In this document: piece by piece, positions 35,157-44,139 of the stretch
Layout: each line of letters opens with the position of its first letter
How positions within the stretch are numbered: the first letter of the stretch is position 1
Origin: Variovorax brevis
GTDB lineage: Bacteria > Pseudomonadota > Gammaproteobacteria > Burkholderiales > Burkholderiaceae_C
NCBI RefSeq assembly: GCF_030317105.1
Contig: NZ_JASZYG010000023.1
Span: forward strand, 1-64,000
DNA: 64,000 nucleotides
Reading direction: 5' to 3'
The notes under the pieces: generated by a model
The model's database searches: none
The model's input: only the letters and a program-made list of their open reading frames with translations
Told to the model about the DNA's origin: nothing
Position numbers and translations under genes: made by a program

Positions 35157-35927
35157 TCAGGTCATCAACTGGGTGATCTCGTCGTTTTCGTGCGCCCACA
35201 GCGTGAGTGCCGTGTAGTTGTCGTATCCCGGCTTGCCGTTGGCCTTGACCTGCGCGTCCAACTGCTCGACCCATTGGCTCGGGTTGCGCGAGGCCTTCAG
35301 CGATTGCAACAGACGCTCGTCACCCAGCGGCTCCCAGATGCCGTCGGAACACAGCAAGATGACGTCGCCGGCTTCCATCGACATGGGCTCGGACACGACG
35401 ATGTCGGGTGCCGACTCGATGGAGCCCAGCGCCGACAGCAGCATGTTGCGCTGCGGGTGTACCCGCGCGGCTTCTTCGTCGAGCATGCCGCCTGCCACCA
35501 TCTGCTGCACCAGGCTGTGGTCGACGGTGCGCGCCACCAAAGCGCCGTCGCGGTAGAGGTAGGCGCGGCTGTCGCCGCAATGCACGAGTGCGATCTTGTG
35601 GTCGTGCAGGTCGATGGCCGCCATCACGACCGTGGAGCGCATGGCCGACAGCTTGCCGCCTTCGGCCTGGCGCGCCACCACGTCGAGGTTGGCACGCTCG
35701 ACCACGCGGCGCAGCAGTTCGGCTTCGAGCCCGGGGTTCTCGGCGAAGCTGCCGAGCACGCTGGTGCGCACCACCGCCGCGGCCACGTCGCCGCCACCAT
35801 GGCCACCCGCGCCATCGGCCACGACGCAAGCGACGAAGCGCTCGTCGTTCCAGTGGCCGTAGGCGTCCTCGTTGTAGCTTCGGCCGCCCTGTTTCGACAG
35901 GGCCACGATTTCAAGCTCGATGTCCAC
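35157..35927 (-). CDS. pppA: PP2C-type protein phosphatase PppA
   Basis: 256 aa from GTG 35927, chosen because AGGAG lies 6 nt upstream; an ATG at 35954 would add nine residues. PP2C metal-site motifs are in order: SYNEDAYGHW, VVADGAGGHGGGDVAA, VHCGDSRAYLYRDG, DHSLVQQMV and LLCSDGIWEPLGDE. In T6SS threonine-phosphorylation pathways PppA reverses PpkA phosphorylation of the FHA protein and so switches firing off. Located between tagH and the CHAT gene; ppkA is at the far end of the same-strand run. Confidence 0.92.
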   Translation of the reverse strand: MDIELEIVALSKQGGRSYNEDAYGHWNDERFVACVVADGAGGHGGGDVAAAVVRTSVLGSFAENPGLEAELLRRVVERANLDVVARQAEGGKLSAMRSTVVMAAIDLHDHKIALVHCGDSRAYLYRDGALVARTVDHSLVQQMVAGGMLDEEAARVHPQRNMLLSALGSIESAPDIVVSEPMSMEAGDVILLCSDGIWEPLGDERLLQSLKASRNPSQWVEQLDAQVKANGKPGYDNYTALTLWAHENDEITQLMT

Positions 35928-36005
35928 CCTCGGCTCCTGTCTCGTTGTTTTCATTGTTGCTGTTGTCGTCGGCTTTTTCTATGGCTGGATGCGATTGTTT
36001 TTTCT

Positions 36006-37808
36006 TTATCTGCCGCCTGATTTCAGGCGCGACATCTGTTCGTTGTAGGCTTTCACAAAGGCCTTCTCGTAGAGGATGTTGAAGTCGTCCTCGACCTCCG
36101 CGGCGATGCCGCCGTAGAGCGCGACGAACTGGTCCCACAGCCTGGCCTTGCGATTGGCCGCGAAGAGCGCGTCGAGCTTGGATTTGGCGGCGATCTTGTT
36201 CTCGAGCTCGGCCGGCGTGAAGCGCGACAGCACGTGCGCCAGCGCCGCCTTCATGCCGGCCATGACGCCGAACTGGTGCGCGCGCAGGTCGTCCCAGGCG
36301 TCGCGCATCGCTTCTTCGGGGCCCATGAAGCCGCGCATGCCGGGGCCCAGCAGATGGGGCAGCGCAACCTCAGCTGTGGGCGAGAGCTTGAGCGGGTTGT
36401 TGGCAGAAGCCTCGATGCGCGTGAGGTCGGCGTGCATGCCCTGCTTCACGTCGCGGCGGGCTTGCAACAGCTGCAAGGTTCCGTCGGTGGCGCCGCGCAG
36501 CAGGACGCCGATGCGCTCCATGAGTTCGGGCGTGAGCTCGGTGGGCATTTGCTGCGTGGTGCCGAGGCCGCGGAGGAAGGCGGTGAGCAGGGCGTCGTCG
36601 GAGGCGGCTGGGGCGCGTTGTCGTACTGAGGGTGCGACAGCGGGTGATGGTGCGGCAATGGGCGCGGCGGCACGCGGTGGTGGTGGCGGTGCGACGGGTG
36701 GTGGCGGTGCGGCTGCGCGTGATGCCGCGGCGGGCGGTGTGGCGGGCAGCAGGTCGGCGAAGGGATCGTCGTCGGGTGCGTTGCTTTGTCGTGGCGCTGC
36801 AATGGGTTGGCCGCTCATGTCGTCGAAGCGTGCGCCTTGCGCGGGCGGCCGATCGATGCCGAGGTCGTCGAGGAGGCCGCCACCGCTTCGTCCTCCTCCA
36901 GGCGGCGGCGACGAAACCACCTTGGGCGGCGTGAAGCCGAAGTGCTCGATGGGCAGATGGTCATCGCGCGTCGGTGTCGAGGGCTTGCGGCGGCCCTGCA
37001 CCGCTTCGAATGGGTTGTCGATCAGCGCGTCGCCGGGCTCGGGCGGCCGGGTGGGCAAGGACGACTCGGGGATCGGGTCGCTGCCGTGGCCGCCCGCGCC
37101 ACCGATGCCGCCGAACAGGTTGTCGATGCCGATGGCCGGGCTGTTGGGGCGCAGGCCCAGATCGGCGAAGCCTGCAGGAATGCCGGCGCCGCCTGCGGAG
37201 GACTCACCGGGGCCGAGCAGGTCGGCAAAGGGATCATCGGCGGACGCTGGCGAAGAGGCGGGTATCATGGGCGCGCCGAGGCCCATGGGGTCGGGAAACA
37301 GCGAGGGCTCGACGGGCGTTTGCTTGCGCGCGGCGCCGGCGGGCGCAGCGGCGGCGGCTGGTTGCAATGAAGAGGCGGAAGATCCCAGCCCTGCGAGCAG
37401 GTCGGCGAAGGGATCGTCGGACGAGGGCGGCGGCGAAGCGCTTGCGACAGCGGCCACGGAAGCGCGCACCGTTGCGCGCATGGGCGACGGAGGCATCGCG
37501 GACTTGGAGGCTTGCACCGAGAGTTCGAAACTGCCGACCTGCAAGCGGTCGCCCGGCCCCAGCACCGCTTCGCGCCCGGTGCCCAGCGCCAGCCCGTTGT
37601 GATGCAACGGATTGCTGCCCCGATCGATGATGACGTAGCGACCGTCACGGCACTCCACCTGCGCATGCACACGCGACACCGTGCGGTCGTCGAGCACCAG
37701 CGTGTTCGTGGCGGAGCGGCCGATGGTGCCGCCGTTGGGGCCGAACTCGGCCGACACCGGCTGCGCAACCGGCGCGCCCTGAAGACTGATCACCTTCAGT
37801 TGAATCAC
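36006..37808 (-). CDS. tagH: FHA-domain T6SS regulatory protein TagH (Fha)
   Basis: 600 aa. An N-terminal FHA domain (about 20-100) has GGTIGRSATNTLVLDD, VSRVHAQVECRDGRYVIIDRGSNP and NGLALG, the phosphothreonine-binding loops. The C-terminal domain (about 410-600) is the T6SS FHA-associated region (LRGLGTTQQMPTELTPELMERIGVLLR in parts, FTPAELENKI, LWDQFVALYGG). Between them is a Pro/Ala/Gly-rich linker holding three copies of DPFADLL (residues 132-138, 192-198, 348-354) and a related NPFEAV (265-270). Target of PpkA/PppA control. Confidence 0.9.
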   Translation of the reverse strand: MIQLKVISLQGAPVAQPVSAEFGPNGGTIGRSATNTLVLDDRTVSRVHAQVECRDGRYVIIDRGSNPLHHNGLALGTGREAVLGPGDRLQVGSFELSVQASKSAMPPSPMRATVRASVAAVASASPPPSSDDPFADLLAGLGSSASSLQPAAAAAPAGAARKQTPVEPSLFPDPMGLGAPMIPASSPASADDPFADLLGPGESSAGGAGIPAGFADLGLRPNSPAIGIDNLFGGIGGAGGHGSDPIPESSLPTRPPEPGDALIDNPFEAVQGRRKPSTPTRDDHLPIEHFGFTPPKVVSSPPPGGGRSGGGLLDDLGIDRPPAQGARFDDMSGQPIAAPRQSNAPDDDPFADLLPATPPAAASRAAAPPPPVAPPPPPRAAAPIAAPSPAVAPSVRQRAPAASDDALLTAFLRGLGTTQQMPTELTPELMERIGVLLRGATDGTLQLLQARRDVKQGMHADLTRIEASANNPLKLSPTAEVALPHLLGPGMRGFMGPEEAMRDAWDDLRAHQFGVMAGMKAALAHVLSRFTPAELENKIAAKSKLDALFAANRKARLWDQFVALYGGIAAEVEDDFNILYEKAFVKAYNEQMSRLKSGGR

Positions 37809-37838
37809 GGTTCGGGCCTCCTTCGCAGAGTCATCATT

Positions 37839-38021
37839 TCATGCGCCGCCCCCTCCTGTGCCGTTCCACCAGAGCCAGCCCGATACGGCTCCGAAGATGA
37901 CGGCGATGGTGAGCCAGGTGCGGCTTGCTGGTTGGAGTTTGAATTGTTCGCGGGACAGGCGCCAGAGGGCTGCCAGCAGAAACACCACGGCGAGGGTTGA
38001 AAGGATGTATTTGGCGGCCAT
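37839..38021 (-). CDS. Small two-helix membrane protein
   Basis: 60 aa, too short for family assignment. Two predicted transmembrane helices: residues 5-20 (YILSTLAVVFLLAALW) and 37-52 (LTIAVIFGAVSGWLWW), with a basic loop between (RLSREQFKLQP). It is tightly packed, starting 6 bp after the TIGR02270 gene and ending 30 bp before tagH, on the same strand. The ribosome site is weak. Coding status is inferred from packing and the clean hydrophobic pattern. Confidence 0.55.
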   Translation of the reverse strand: MAAKYILSTLAVVFLLAALWRLSREQFKLQPASRTWLTIAVIFGAVSGWLWWNGTGGGGA

Positions 38022-38027
38022 GAGGGG

Positions 38028-39290
38028 TCACGCTTGCATGGCGTCGAGCCAGCGCTTTTGGCGCCAGGCGGGTGCTGCGGTGTTGAACAGAGGCGTCCCC
38101 GGCTTGAGCAGGCAAAGGTAGGTTGCCGCCGCCTTGCGCTGACGTTGGAAGCCGTTCCTCAACACTGAAAGGCAATGCGAGGCCGAAGGCGGCTTGCCCA
38201 TGAAGTACTGGACGCCTGGCGTGAACTGGTGGCCATTGGCGGTCCACCAGTCACCGATCTTTCGGGCATCGGGCCACGGAAGGCCGTCGTCCTCATCCAT
38301 GTCGACGTCTTCGTCAGCGGCATCGTCCGTTGGGCCGAGTTCGCTGCCCTCGGGCGGTTTGCGCTCGAGGTCGAGCAAAGCGAGGTCGAGGCCGGTAACA
38401 AGGCTGAACGCCTCGCCCGCAAGGCGAGTGAGCTTCAGGTCTTGCATCTGCTCGATGAGCCACGGAACGTAATGCGAATCGCCGGCGACGCCAATGCCGC
38501 GGATCAGGACGCGGGCCGAGGCTTTGTCCTGCGCAAGCGTCCTGAGCAGCGACCGGGCTTCCTTGCCGGATAGGACCTTGAGAACCAGTGCCGCCGCGAC
38601 AGCGCGGTGATGCCCGTTCGCCTGAACGAACTCGACGAGCGCTTGTACCGCTGCCTGCCGATCACCGAGCAGCAAGGCGGCCGTTGCCGCCTCGAGCCGG
38701 CATCGTGCATCGTCGTGGCGCACATAGTCGACGCATGCAGTCGCCAAGTCGACGCGGCCCAACCGCCCGGCTGCAGCCAGCGCGTGGAGGGGGTTTTGCC
38801 CATCGGCCAGCGCAGTCGCCAACGCGCCCCCCGGATCGGCCTTGTGCATCGCGCACACGGTCAGACCAACATCGCGGGAAAACACCCGCGGCGAATTCAG
38901 AAGCGCCAGCGCGATGTCACCCAACGAGGCGGCCTGCTGCCAACCGAATGCGGACACCAGGCCGGAACGGGCATGCGGCACGGTTTCGGCCAGCGCAAGC
39001 AATTTGCCGAGAAACGCGGGGTCGCGATGCTCGATGGCGGCGATGCCGTTGACAAACAGAGCGCCCCGGTTCGGCGTAGCGAGTTCTGACCGGCAAATAT
39101 CAAGCGCAAACTCACCCGCAACTGCCAGCCCGTCGAGGTTCGCCGCCAGTCGATCGTCGAGTCGACGCAACCGGTGTAATTGGACGTGAGGTGCGCGCAC
39201 GAGCACCGCGCGCGTCGAACGAAGGACGCACACATCCTCCAGATGCTGACGAACGACGGCGGCAATGGGGGGACGAAGGCTTGTGGACAT
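38028..39290 (-). CDS. TIGR02270-family protein (HEAT-like repeats), T6SS-associated
   Basis: 420 aa. Helical-repeat protein: IAALRHR-type segments such as AAAGRLGRVDLATACVDYVRHDDARC and AATAALLLGDRQAAVQAL repeat about every 30-35 residues in the middle. The C-terminus (WWTANGHQFTPGVQYFMGKPPSA) is the part I associate with the TIGR02270 family, whose members occur beside DUF2169/PAAR effector modules of T6SS. Function unestablished; a role as effector adaptor or immunity factor is possible. An acidic run (DEDVDMDEDD) lies near residue 330. Confidence 0.75.
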   Translation of the reverse strand: MSTSLRPPIAAVVRQHLEDVCVLRSTRAVLVRAPHVQLHRLRRLDDRLAANLDGLAVAGEFALDICRSELATPNRGALFVNGIAAIEHRDPAFLGKLLALAETVPHARSGLVSAFGWQQAASLGDIALALLNSPRVFSRDVGLTVCAMHKADPGGALATALADGQNPLHALAAAGRLGRVDLATACVDYVRHDDARCRLEAATAALLLGDRQAAVQALVEFVQANGHHRAVAAALVLKVLSGKEARSLLRTLAQDKASARVLIRGIGVAGDSHYVPWLIEQMQDLKLTRLAGEAFSLVTGLDLALLDLERKPPEGSELGPTDDAADEDVDMDEDDGLPWPDARKIGDWWTANGHQFTPGVQYFMGKPPSASHCLSVLRNGFQRQRKAAATYLCLLKPGTPLFNTAAPAWRQKRWLDAMQA

Positions 39291-39305
39291 CGGGACGATT
39301 TCCCC

Positions 39306-40214
39306 CTAGGCTTGGGGCGGAGGTGCAATGCGCGCCCACGCCTGGCCGTCGAACCTGAGCAAATCCGAATGGCCGATCGACCACATGGACTTTTGGCCCT
39401 TGGCGAGATAGCCGAAGGAGCGCGCGTCCGCAGGCAGCCCCGCTACGTCTTCCAGGATGTCGCCGTTGAGCATCATCAAGCGGGTTGTCGTGCTCATGTA
39501 GACCGTCCCGTCGAATTCGACCACCGACCAGATCGTCTCGCCAACGTGGTCCTGCGGCAGGTGCGTCCAGCTGAACTCCCGGCCGCGAAGCACCGTTCCC
39601 GCGCCGCCGCAGATGACGAAGTCGCCTTTTGCTGTGCCGGCAATCTGCTCGAGCTTCACGTTGGTCGGCGAATCGACAGCGCGCCATCTGCCGCCCGCGC
39701 GCACCCAGATCTCGCCGCCGAATCCGACCGCGTACACCTCGTGTTCGTCAGCACCGCACATGCTTTTGATGCCAGCGACATCGCGCGTGCGGATTCCCTC
39801 ATCCACGCGTTGCCACCTCGCGTCGTCCAGTCGCCGGTAGACCTGGCGACACATGCCGTAGGCATAGACGGCGGAGCCGATGAGCGACAGGCCCAGGATC
39901 CACTGCAAGTTGCTCGGGCCGTCAGGCGAGGCGTCGATGAGTTCAGAGCGGCTGCCCTGCCCATCGACGATCTGCACAAGCCCGTCTCCCGCGACGACGA
40001 GCAGCTCTTTTTGCCTTGCGTCGAAGATCAGCTGGCATCCCGCTCCGAGGCTGGACATGCAGGACCAGTCTTGTCCCGACCTGAAGCAGATCAAGTCGCG
40101 ATCGATGCCCTCAGCCTCGAGAGCTGGATGGCGCGCCAATACGGCGGCGAGTTCGTCGGAGACAAGCCAACCGGGGCCGAATGTCAGGGAACTTCGCTCT
40201 TGCGTGCGATCCAT
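39306..40214 (-). CDS. Beta-propeller-like protein downstream of the effector, candidate immunity protein
   Basis: 302 aa, no signal peptide, cytoplasmic. Repeating short units such as GIKSMCGADEHEVYAVGFGG, EIWVRAGGRWRAV, GTAKGDFVICGGAGTVLRGRE and VVEFDGTVYMSTTTRLMML look like blades of a propeller (YCF48/kelch-like pattern of a small residue, VYAVG, then W). A perfect AGGAGG ribosome site overlaps the stop codon of the upstream PAAR-like toxin gene, so the two are translationally linked. That position makes immunity against the toxin the leading hypothesis; not proven. Confidence 0.6.
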   Translation of the reverse strand: MDRTQERSSLTFGPGWLVSDELAAVLARHPALEAEGIDRDLICFRSGQDWSCMSSLGAGCQLIFDARQKELLVVAGDGLVQIVDGQGSRSELIDASPDGPSNLQWILGLSLIGSAVYAYGMCRQVYRRLDDARWQRVDEGIRTRDVAGIKSMCGADEHEVYAVGFGGEIWVRAGGRWRAVDSPTNVKLEQIAGTAKGDFVICGGAGTVLRGREFSWTHLPQDHVGETIWSVVEFDGTVYMSTTTRLMMLNGDILEDVAGLPADARSFGYLAKGQKSMWSIGHSDLLRFDGQAWARIAPPPQA

Positions 40215-40226
40215 CTGAGTCGCCTC

Positions 40227-41423
40227 CTAAACCGAGAATCCCGGCGGGAAGGGAAGCCGCTGCGTCAACGGGGTGGGGTTCAGATGGGGTCGCATCTCCT
40301 GTTCGGTCGCGCCACGCGCGGGCTCCGTATTGGGCGGGATCCGCTCCGGCGGATTCAAGGGCCGTTCAGAATCCGTGCCGTAGAAGTTGTCGAGTTGCGC
40401 CTTGATGCACTCGTCGTCACACATCGGTTGCCCCGCTGCATCCACGAAGACCATCTGGTGCGCCATGACGCCACCCGACTTTGCGGCGCCCATGTCCCAG
40501 GACGTATTGGCGCGGGCGCCTCCAGGCATGAAGGATTGCTCGTAATTTCCCTGGATGACGTGCAGTTCGCCATGCTCCGCGCGCCACTTGTCACCGGTCG
40601 CGCACACACACGGCGCGTCTTCGTCCGACCGGATCGCGGGATTGGCGGCCTTGAGTGCCTCGACTGACTCCTTGGTGTTGGCCGCCGAACGCAGACTCTT
40701 GTACCAGGGGAAGGCAGGGTTGTCCTTGATCCAGTGGTCTTCCACCAGGTGGTGAGGCTGGCTGTAGTGCGGCGAACTCTGGTCGCAGCACAGATTGGGC
40801 GAGAACGGCGCCATCCGACACTTTCGGGCGCGACGACAAGCCTCCGCGCTCGGGGTCGATTCGCACAGCGCGCGCTTGCTTGCCGCCACGTTCACCGAAC
40901 CGTCGGCTTTCTTGACTTCCTTGCCCTCGCAGGCAGCGCTTTCTTCCTTGAAGTGCTTGTTGCACGGGTGCTCCGGGTCTGCGAGCGCAGTCTCGTCGAT
41001 ATAGGGCCAAGGGGAGGTGTTGGAGGGGAAGGAGCCATGGTTGTGCGTCGTCATGTCCAGGTTCCGCACGACGTTTTCGCCTTCGACCTTGACGTCCATC
41101 GACCACATGGTGAAGTAGACCTTGCCCATGTTCTTGCTGGTCATGACGCCTTTCTTCGGAGCGCATCCTGCCTCGTCTCCCACGCTCTTCTTGAAGTAGC
41201 TCTTGTTCTTGAGCATCACCTCCTGCCCCGAGATCTGCACGCTCGTGGAGCCGTCGCTGGCGTCCGACGCCATGCCGGTGTTGGGATAGGGAACCGGCAC
41301 GCCTGGTGGAGTCGCGGGTGTTTGGGGCGGGGTGAAACACATGTCGGGAAAGGCGCAGGTCGCCTTGCCCGACGCCTGCTTGCACGACACTTCCATGTGA
41401 TTCGCGTACACCTGATTGCTCAT
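40227..41423 (-). CDS. PAAR-like (DUF4150) effector with C-terminal GHH2-type nuclease toxin domain
   Basis: 398 aa. Residues 1-130 form a DUF4150 PAAR-like tip domain (SNQVYANHMEVSCKQASGKA, CFTPPQTPATPPGVPVPYPN, SYFKKSVGDEAGC, TTHNHGS). It would sharpen the VgrG spike. From about 200 the C-terminus is Cys/His-rich: PHHLVEDH (223-230), PCVC (271-274) and EHGELH (283-288), which matches the Tox-GHH2 pattern of HNH/ENDO VII-fold nucleases. Start ATG 41423 overlaps the preceding stop by 4 bp and has GGAG upstream. Predicted antibacterial DNase; family from memory. Confidence 0.82.
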   Translation of the reverse strand: MSNQVYANHMEVSCKQASGKATCAFPDMCFTPPQTPATPPGVPVPYPNTGMASDASDGSTSVQISGQEVMLKNKSYFKKSVGDEAGCAPKKGVMTSKNMGKVYFTMWSMDVKVEGENVVRNLDMTTHNHGSFPSNTSPWPYIDETALADPEHPCNKHFKEESAACEGKEVKKADGSVNVAASKRALCESTPSAEACRRARKCRMAPFSPNLCCDQSSPHYSQPHHLVEDHWIKDNPAFPWYKSLRSAANTKESVEALKAANPAIRSDEDAPCVCATGDKWRAEHGELHVIQGNYEQSFMPGGARANTSWDMGAAKSGGVMAHQMVFVDAAGQPMCDDECIKAQLDNFYGTDSERPLNPPERIPPNTEPARGATEQEMRPHLNPTPLTQRLPFPPGFSV

Positions 41424-42451
41424 GTTCTCTCCGTGTATTGCAGGCACAGCGCCGCGCGGTGGCCGGAGTCGTTGGAGAGGTGCACGAGAATGTTCGGGCC
41501 ACGCGCGTAGCGCTTCTCGCACGCAAAGATGGCTTCGGCCATGATGGCGGCCCCCACAGCAGCACCAGTCTCTCCGGTGCACTCGGCGGGATGCCAAATG
41601 TCGAACTCCGCCTTGCGTTGGCGCAGCGTGCGCGAAAGGGCCAACGCCGCCTCCTTGAAGTAGTACTGCTCGCCCGAGATGTCCGTGATGCGAAAGTCGC
41701 AGTCGTGCATCAGGGAACCGGCATCGGCCAGCGCCGCCTTGATGGCCTGCGCGAGCCCCTCGCCGCGAAGAGGCTCCTTGCTGTCAATGGGGGCCGGCTC
41801 GTGGCCAAAGCCGATGCCGCGACATTGAAGGCCGCCAGGATGCGCTTGCGCCGTGTCAATCAGGAGCGCCCCGGCTGCCTCGCCGGGCATGAATCCGTTG
41901 GAGTTGTCGTCCGACAGGAGCCGATCGCGTTGTTCATACTGGCTGAGCGTTGACCAGGACAACAGGCTGTCCACCGCAGCCACCAGCACTCGTGGAGCAT
42001 TGGACGCCCGCTTGAGTTCGCGTGCCCGGGCGAGCGCGATGGCCACCCCCACGCGCCCCTGCGCAACGATGCAGGATCCCCGCGCGAAGTCCGTACCCAG
42101 TTCTTCCTGGATGCGCAACAGAAGTTCTTCATCCAATCCTGATGTTCGCCCGGGACGATCTGATTCAGCCACGCACAGGATCAGTGGAATCCTCTCCCAC
42201 TGCCCTTGCGGCACACCTTCGAGTGCTTCGGCGATGGCCATCGCAGCCATCTTGGCGAGCTTCACGATGCCACGCCAGGGCTGGGCCAGCAACACCTGAT
42301 GCGCCATGATCCATTCGCCGCGCGCATTCATGAAATGTGTCCGGGTCGGGTTTGTAAGTTTTGCGCGAAACGCGGCGCAGCTCGCTGCAGCACTCAAGCC
42401 GACGGACGTGACCAAGCCGGCGTGCAGAATGGTCAGCGCGTCTCGGCTCAT
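41420..42451 (-). CDS. Degenerate beta-ketoacyl-synthase-like protein of the effector module
   Basis: 343 aa, thiolase fold. Order of landmarks follows ketosynthases: a Cys near residue 127 (GSCIVAQGRVG) at the nucleophile position, then DNSNGFMPGEAAGALLID (KAS DGFVxGEGAG motif). But the two catalytic histidines are lost: ISGEQYYFKE replaces the HGTGT loop, and PAECTGETGAAVGAA replaces KSxxGHxxGAAG with Glu for His. So it is unlikely to condense fatty acids. Overlaps both neighbours by ATGA. Found in this gene order with DUF2169 and PAAR-like effectors; role may be structural, as adaptor. Confidence 0.78.
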   Translation of the reverse strand: MSRDALTILHAGLVTSVGLSAAASCAAFRAKLTNPTRTHFMNARGEWIMAHQVLLAQPWRGIVKLAKMAAMAIAEALEGVPQGQWERIPLILCVAESDRPGRTSGLDEELLLRIQEELGTDFARGSCIVAQGRVGVAIALARARELKRASNAPRVLVAAVDSLLSWSTLSQYEQRDRLLSDDNSNGFMPGEAAGALLIDTAQAHPGGLQCRGIGFGHEPAPIDSKEPLRGEGLAQAIKAALADAGSLMHDCDFRITDISGEQYYFKEAALALSRTLRQRKAEFDIWHPAECTGETGAAVGAAIMAEAIFACEKRYARGPNILVHLSNDSGHRAALCLQYTERT

Positions 42452-43569
42452 GGCTGCGCCGCCTTCCGCGAAGGCATGGCGACCATGACCACGGGGATCG
42501 GAAACGGGGCTTGCTCGCGTTGCTGCCACCACTCTTTTCCCTTCTTTCCGACCAGAACCTGCGCGATCTCAAACATGTTCTTCGACAGGGGGCGCGCCAC
42601 GCGCCACGTGAGGCTGAAGCGTTGCTCGTCCGGCTCGATGAGCACGGTATCCAGTGTCGCGGTGTAGTCCTCGCGCTTGCCATGCTTCGGAAAGATATGC
42701 ACAGGCGCGCGAAGATCTGGAATCGTGAAGCGCGTCAAGCCTTCAGGTGTCAGATTCGCAAGCACGACGTCGGTCGCGCGTCCCTCAAAAAAGTCCAACG
42801 GCAGCTGTTGATCCATCGGCGCCGCCTGATAGTACGTTTCGTCGAAATCCGGCGGCAAGAAGGGAAAGTGCTCTTCCAGCCATTCCTCGTCGTACGTTCC
42901 CGCGAAGTCCAAACGCGGATGCCAGCCTCGCCCGATCGGCCCGAACGCCATGGGCCGGTAGTTGCCCGCCGGATCGCACACGTTGCAGCCCACTTCTTCA
43001 GTCGCCGGCAAGGGTGCGCCGTCGACCCATTCGACCTTGATGTGCTTGTGAAAGCCCCTCCCGACCGGATTCGCCATGAACGCGGCGTGCTGCGACGGAT
43101 CGTCGTGAAGCAGATCGGTCCCTCCAAAAGCCACGTCGTAAGAGATGGGTTGCTTCAGGAAGGCGGCGGGCGGCGATGCCCTCACAGAGCCGACGCCGCA
43201 CTCCCAATAGCGCGGACCTGCCACGGCGAGCGACTTGCTCCAGTGGCCGATTCGCAGCCCCGCTTCGACGCGCGTCGTGGGGCGGCCATTCGGCGCATGG
43301 GCGCTGCCCAGGAGCAAGACGTCGCAGCGCGGCTTGCGCGGCGCGAAGTCCACCTCATAGACAGGCGCCGAAAATCCTGGCTCGCCGGTAAAGCTGTCTG
43401 CCATGACCAGCGGCATCTGCGCATCGTGGAGCGCAAAGTGCCCCGCGGGCTCGTCGGCCCGCGGAAAGCGGAAGGTGCCTTTGATGACCACGACAAGCAG
43501 TTCCCTGCCACTCGGCTCCAACCCCAAGGTGTATCCCGCGACCATGCGGGTGGCATTGACCAATTGCAT
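42448..43569 (-). CDS. DUF2169-family T6SS effector adaptor
   Basis: 373 aa from ATG 43569 (MQLVNATRMVAGYTLGLEPSG). Family features: LLVVVIKGTFRFP near the start, DVLLLGSAHAP, ISYDVAFGGTD, NPVGRGFHKH, PMAFGPIGRGWHPRLDFAGTYDEEWLEEHFPFLPPDFDE (in parts) and MDQQLPLDFFEG. DUF2169 proteins accompany PAAR-like effectors and are thought to load them on VgrG; that is family knowledge. Overlaps the ketosynthase-like gene by 4 bp and follows the DUF6484 gene by 8 bp. No signal peptide. Confidence 0.88.
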   Translation of the reverse strand: MQLVNATRMVAGYTLGLEPSGRELLVVVIKGTFRFPRADEPAGHFALHDAQMPLVMADSFTGEPGFSAPVYEVDFAPRKPRCDVLLLGSAHAPNGRPTTRVEAGLRIGHWSKSLAVAGPRYWECGVGSVRASPPAAFLKQPISYDVAFGGTDLLHDDPSQHAAFMANPVGRGFHKHIKVEWVDGAPLPATEEVGCNVCDPAGNYRPMAFGPIGRGWHPRLDFAGTYDEEWLEEHFPFLPPDFDETYYQAAPMDQQLPLDFFEGRATDVVLANLTPEGLTRFTIPDLRAPVHIFPKHGKREDYTATLDTVLIEPDEQRFSLTWRVARPLSKNMFEIAQVLVGKKGKEWWQQREQAPFPIPVVMVAMPSRKAAQP

Positions 43570-43577
43570 CGGCGGTT

Positions 43578-44126
43578 TCAGTTCAACTGCACGGAGCCGC
43601 CCTTGATGCGATTGACGCCCGTGGATCGACTCGACACATAGCTGCCCTGGATCAGCACTTTTCCTGCCTTCGTCAACGTCACACTCGCCTTGCCACAACG
43701 AAGCACCAGTTCGCTCTTCGCACTGACGATCATCCGATCGCCGTTCACGTCCACCTCAACCTGTGCAGGTACCTCCCTGAGCGGCCAACCTTCGGCCTGG
43801 CGCAGCACGCCCATCACGACGGGTCGCATCGCATCACCGTCTTCAAACATCAGCACCACGGATTGGCCGATATGCGCGCCATGCAAGTCAATCACTGCGC
43901 GCGCGCGCACGGCCGCCGTTCCATGCTGGCCGGCAAACAGCACAAGCGGCGTGCACCCTTCGTCGGCAATGGCAATCAATTCGCCCACAACGACCGAAGG
44001 CAGGTTCTCGCGGCGGTGCAAGGCAGACGGCCCTGCCAGCAGCTGCTGCAGTTGCGGATCGGGTGCCTGCCGCAGCGCTTCGCTGACTCCGGACAACATC
44101 TCTTCGATCGCCTGGCGTTTGCTCAT
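43578..44126 (-). CDS. DUF6484-type protein, VgrG/PAAR accessory
   Basis: 182 aa. Middle part VVVGELIAIADEGCTPLVLFAGQHG, AAVRARAVIDL and IGQSVVLMFEDGDAMRPVVMGVL resembles the gp5/OB-like DUF6484 domain, and the C-terminus (VEVDVNGDRMIVSAKSELVLRCGKASVTLTKAGKVLIQG in parts) reads like a VgrG-type beta-helix/DUF2345 needle repeat. It lies 13 bp after vgrG and 8 bp before DUF2169, hence part of the effector-loading module. Family assignment moderate. Confidence 0.75.
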   Translation of the reverse strand: MSKRQAIEEMLSGVSEALRQAPDPQLQQLLAGPSALHRRENLPSVVVGELIAIADEGCTPLVLFAGQHGTAAVRARAVIDLHGAHIGQSVVLMFEDGDAMRPVVMGVLRQAEGWPLREVPAQVEVDVNGDRMIVSAKSELVLRCGKASVTLTKAGKVLIQGSYVSSRSTGVNRIKGGSVQLN

Positions 44127-44139
44127 GGTGTTTCGCCCT

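Noticed and set aside
41420..42451. FabF/FabB fatty-acid synthase gene
   Set aside because: Catalytic His residues are absent and the gene is embedded in a T6SS effector module.
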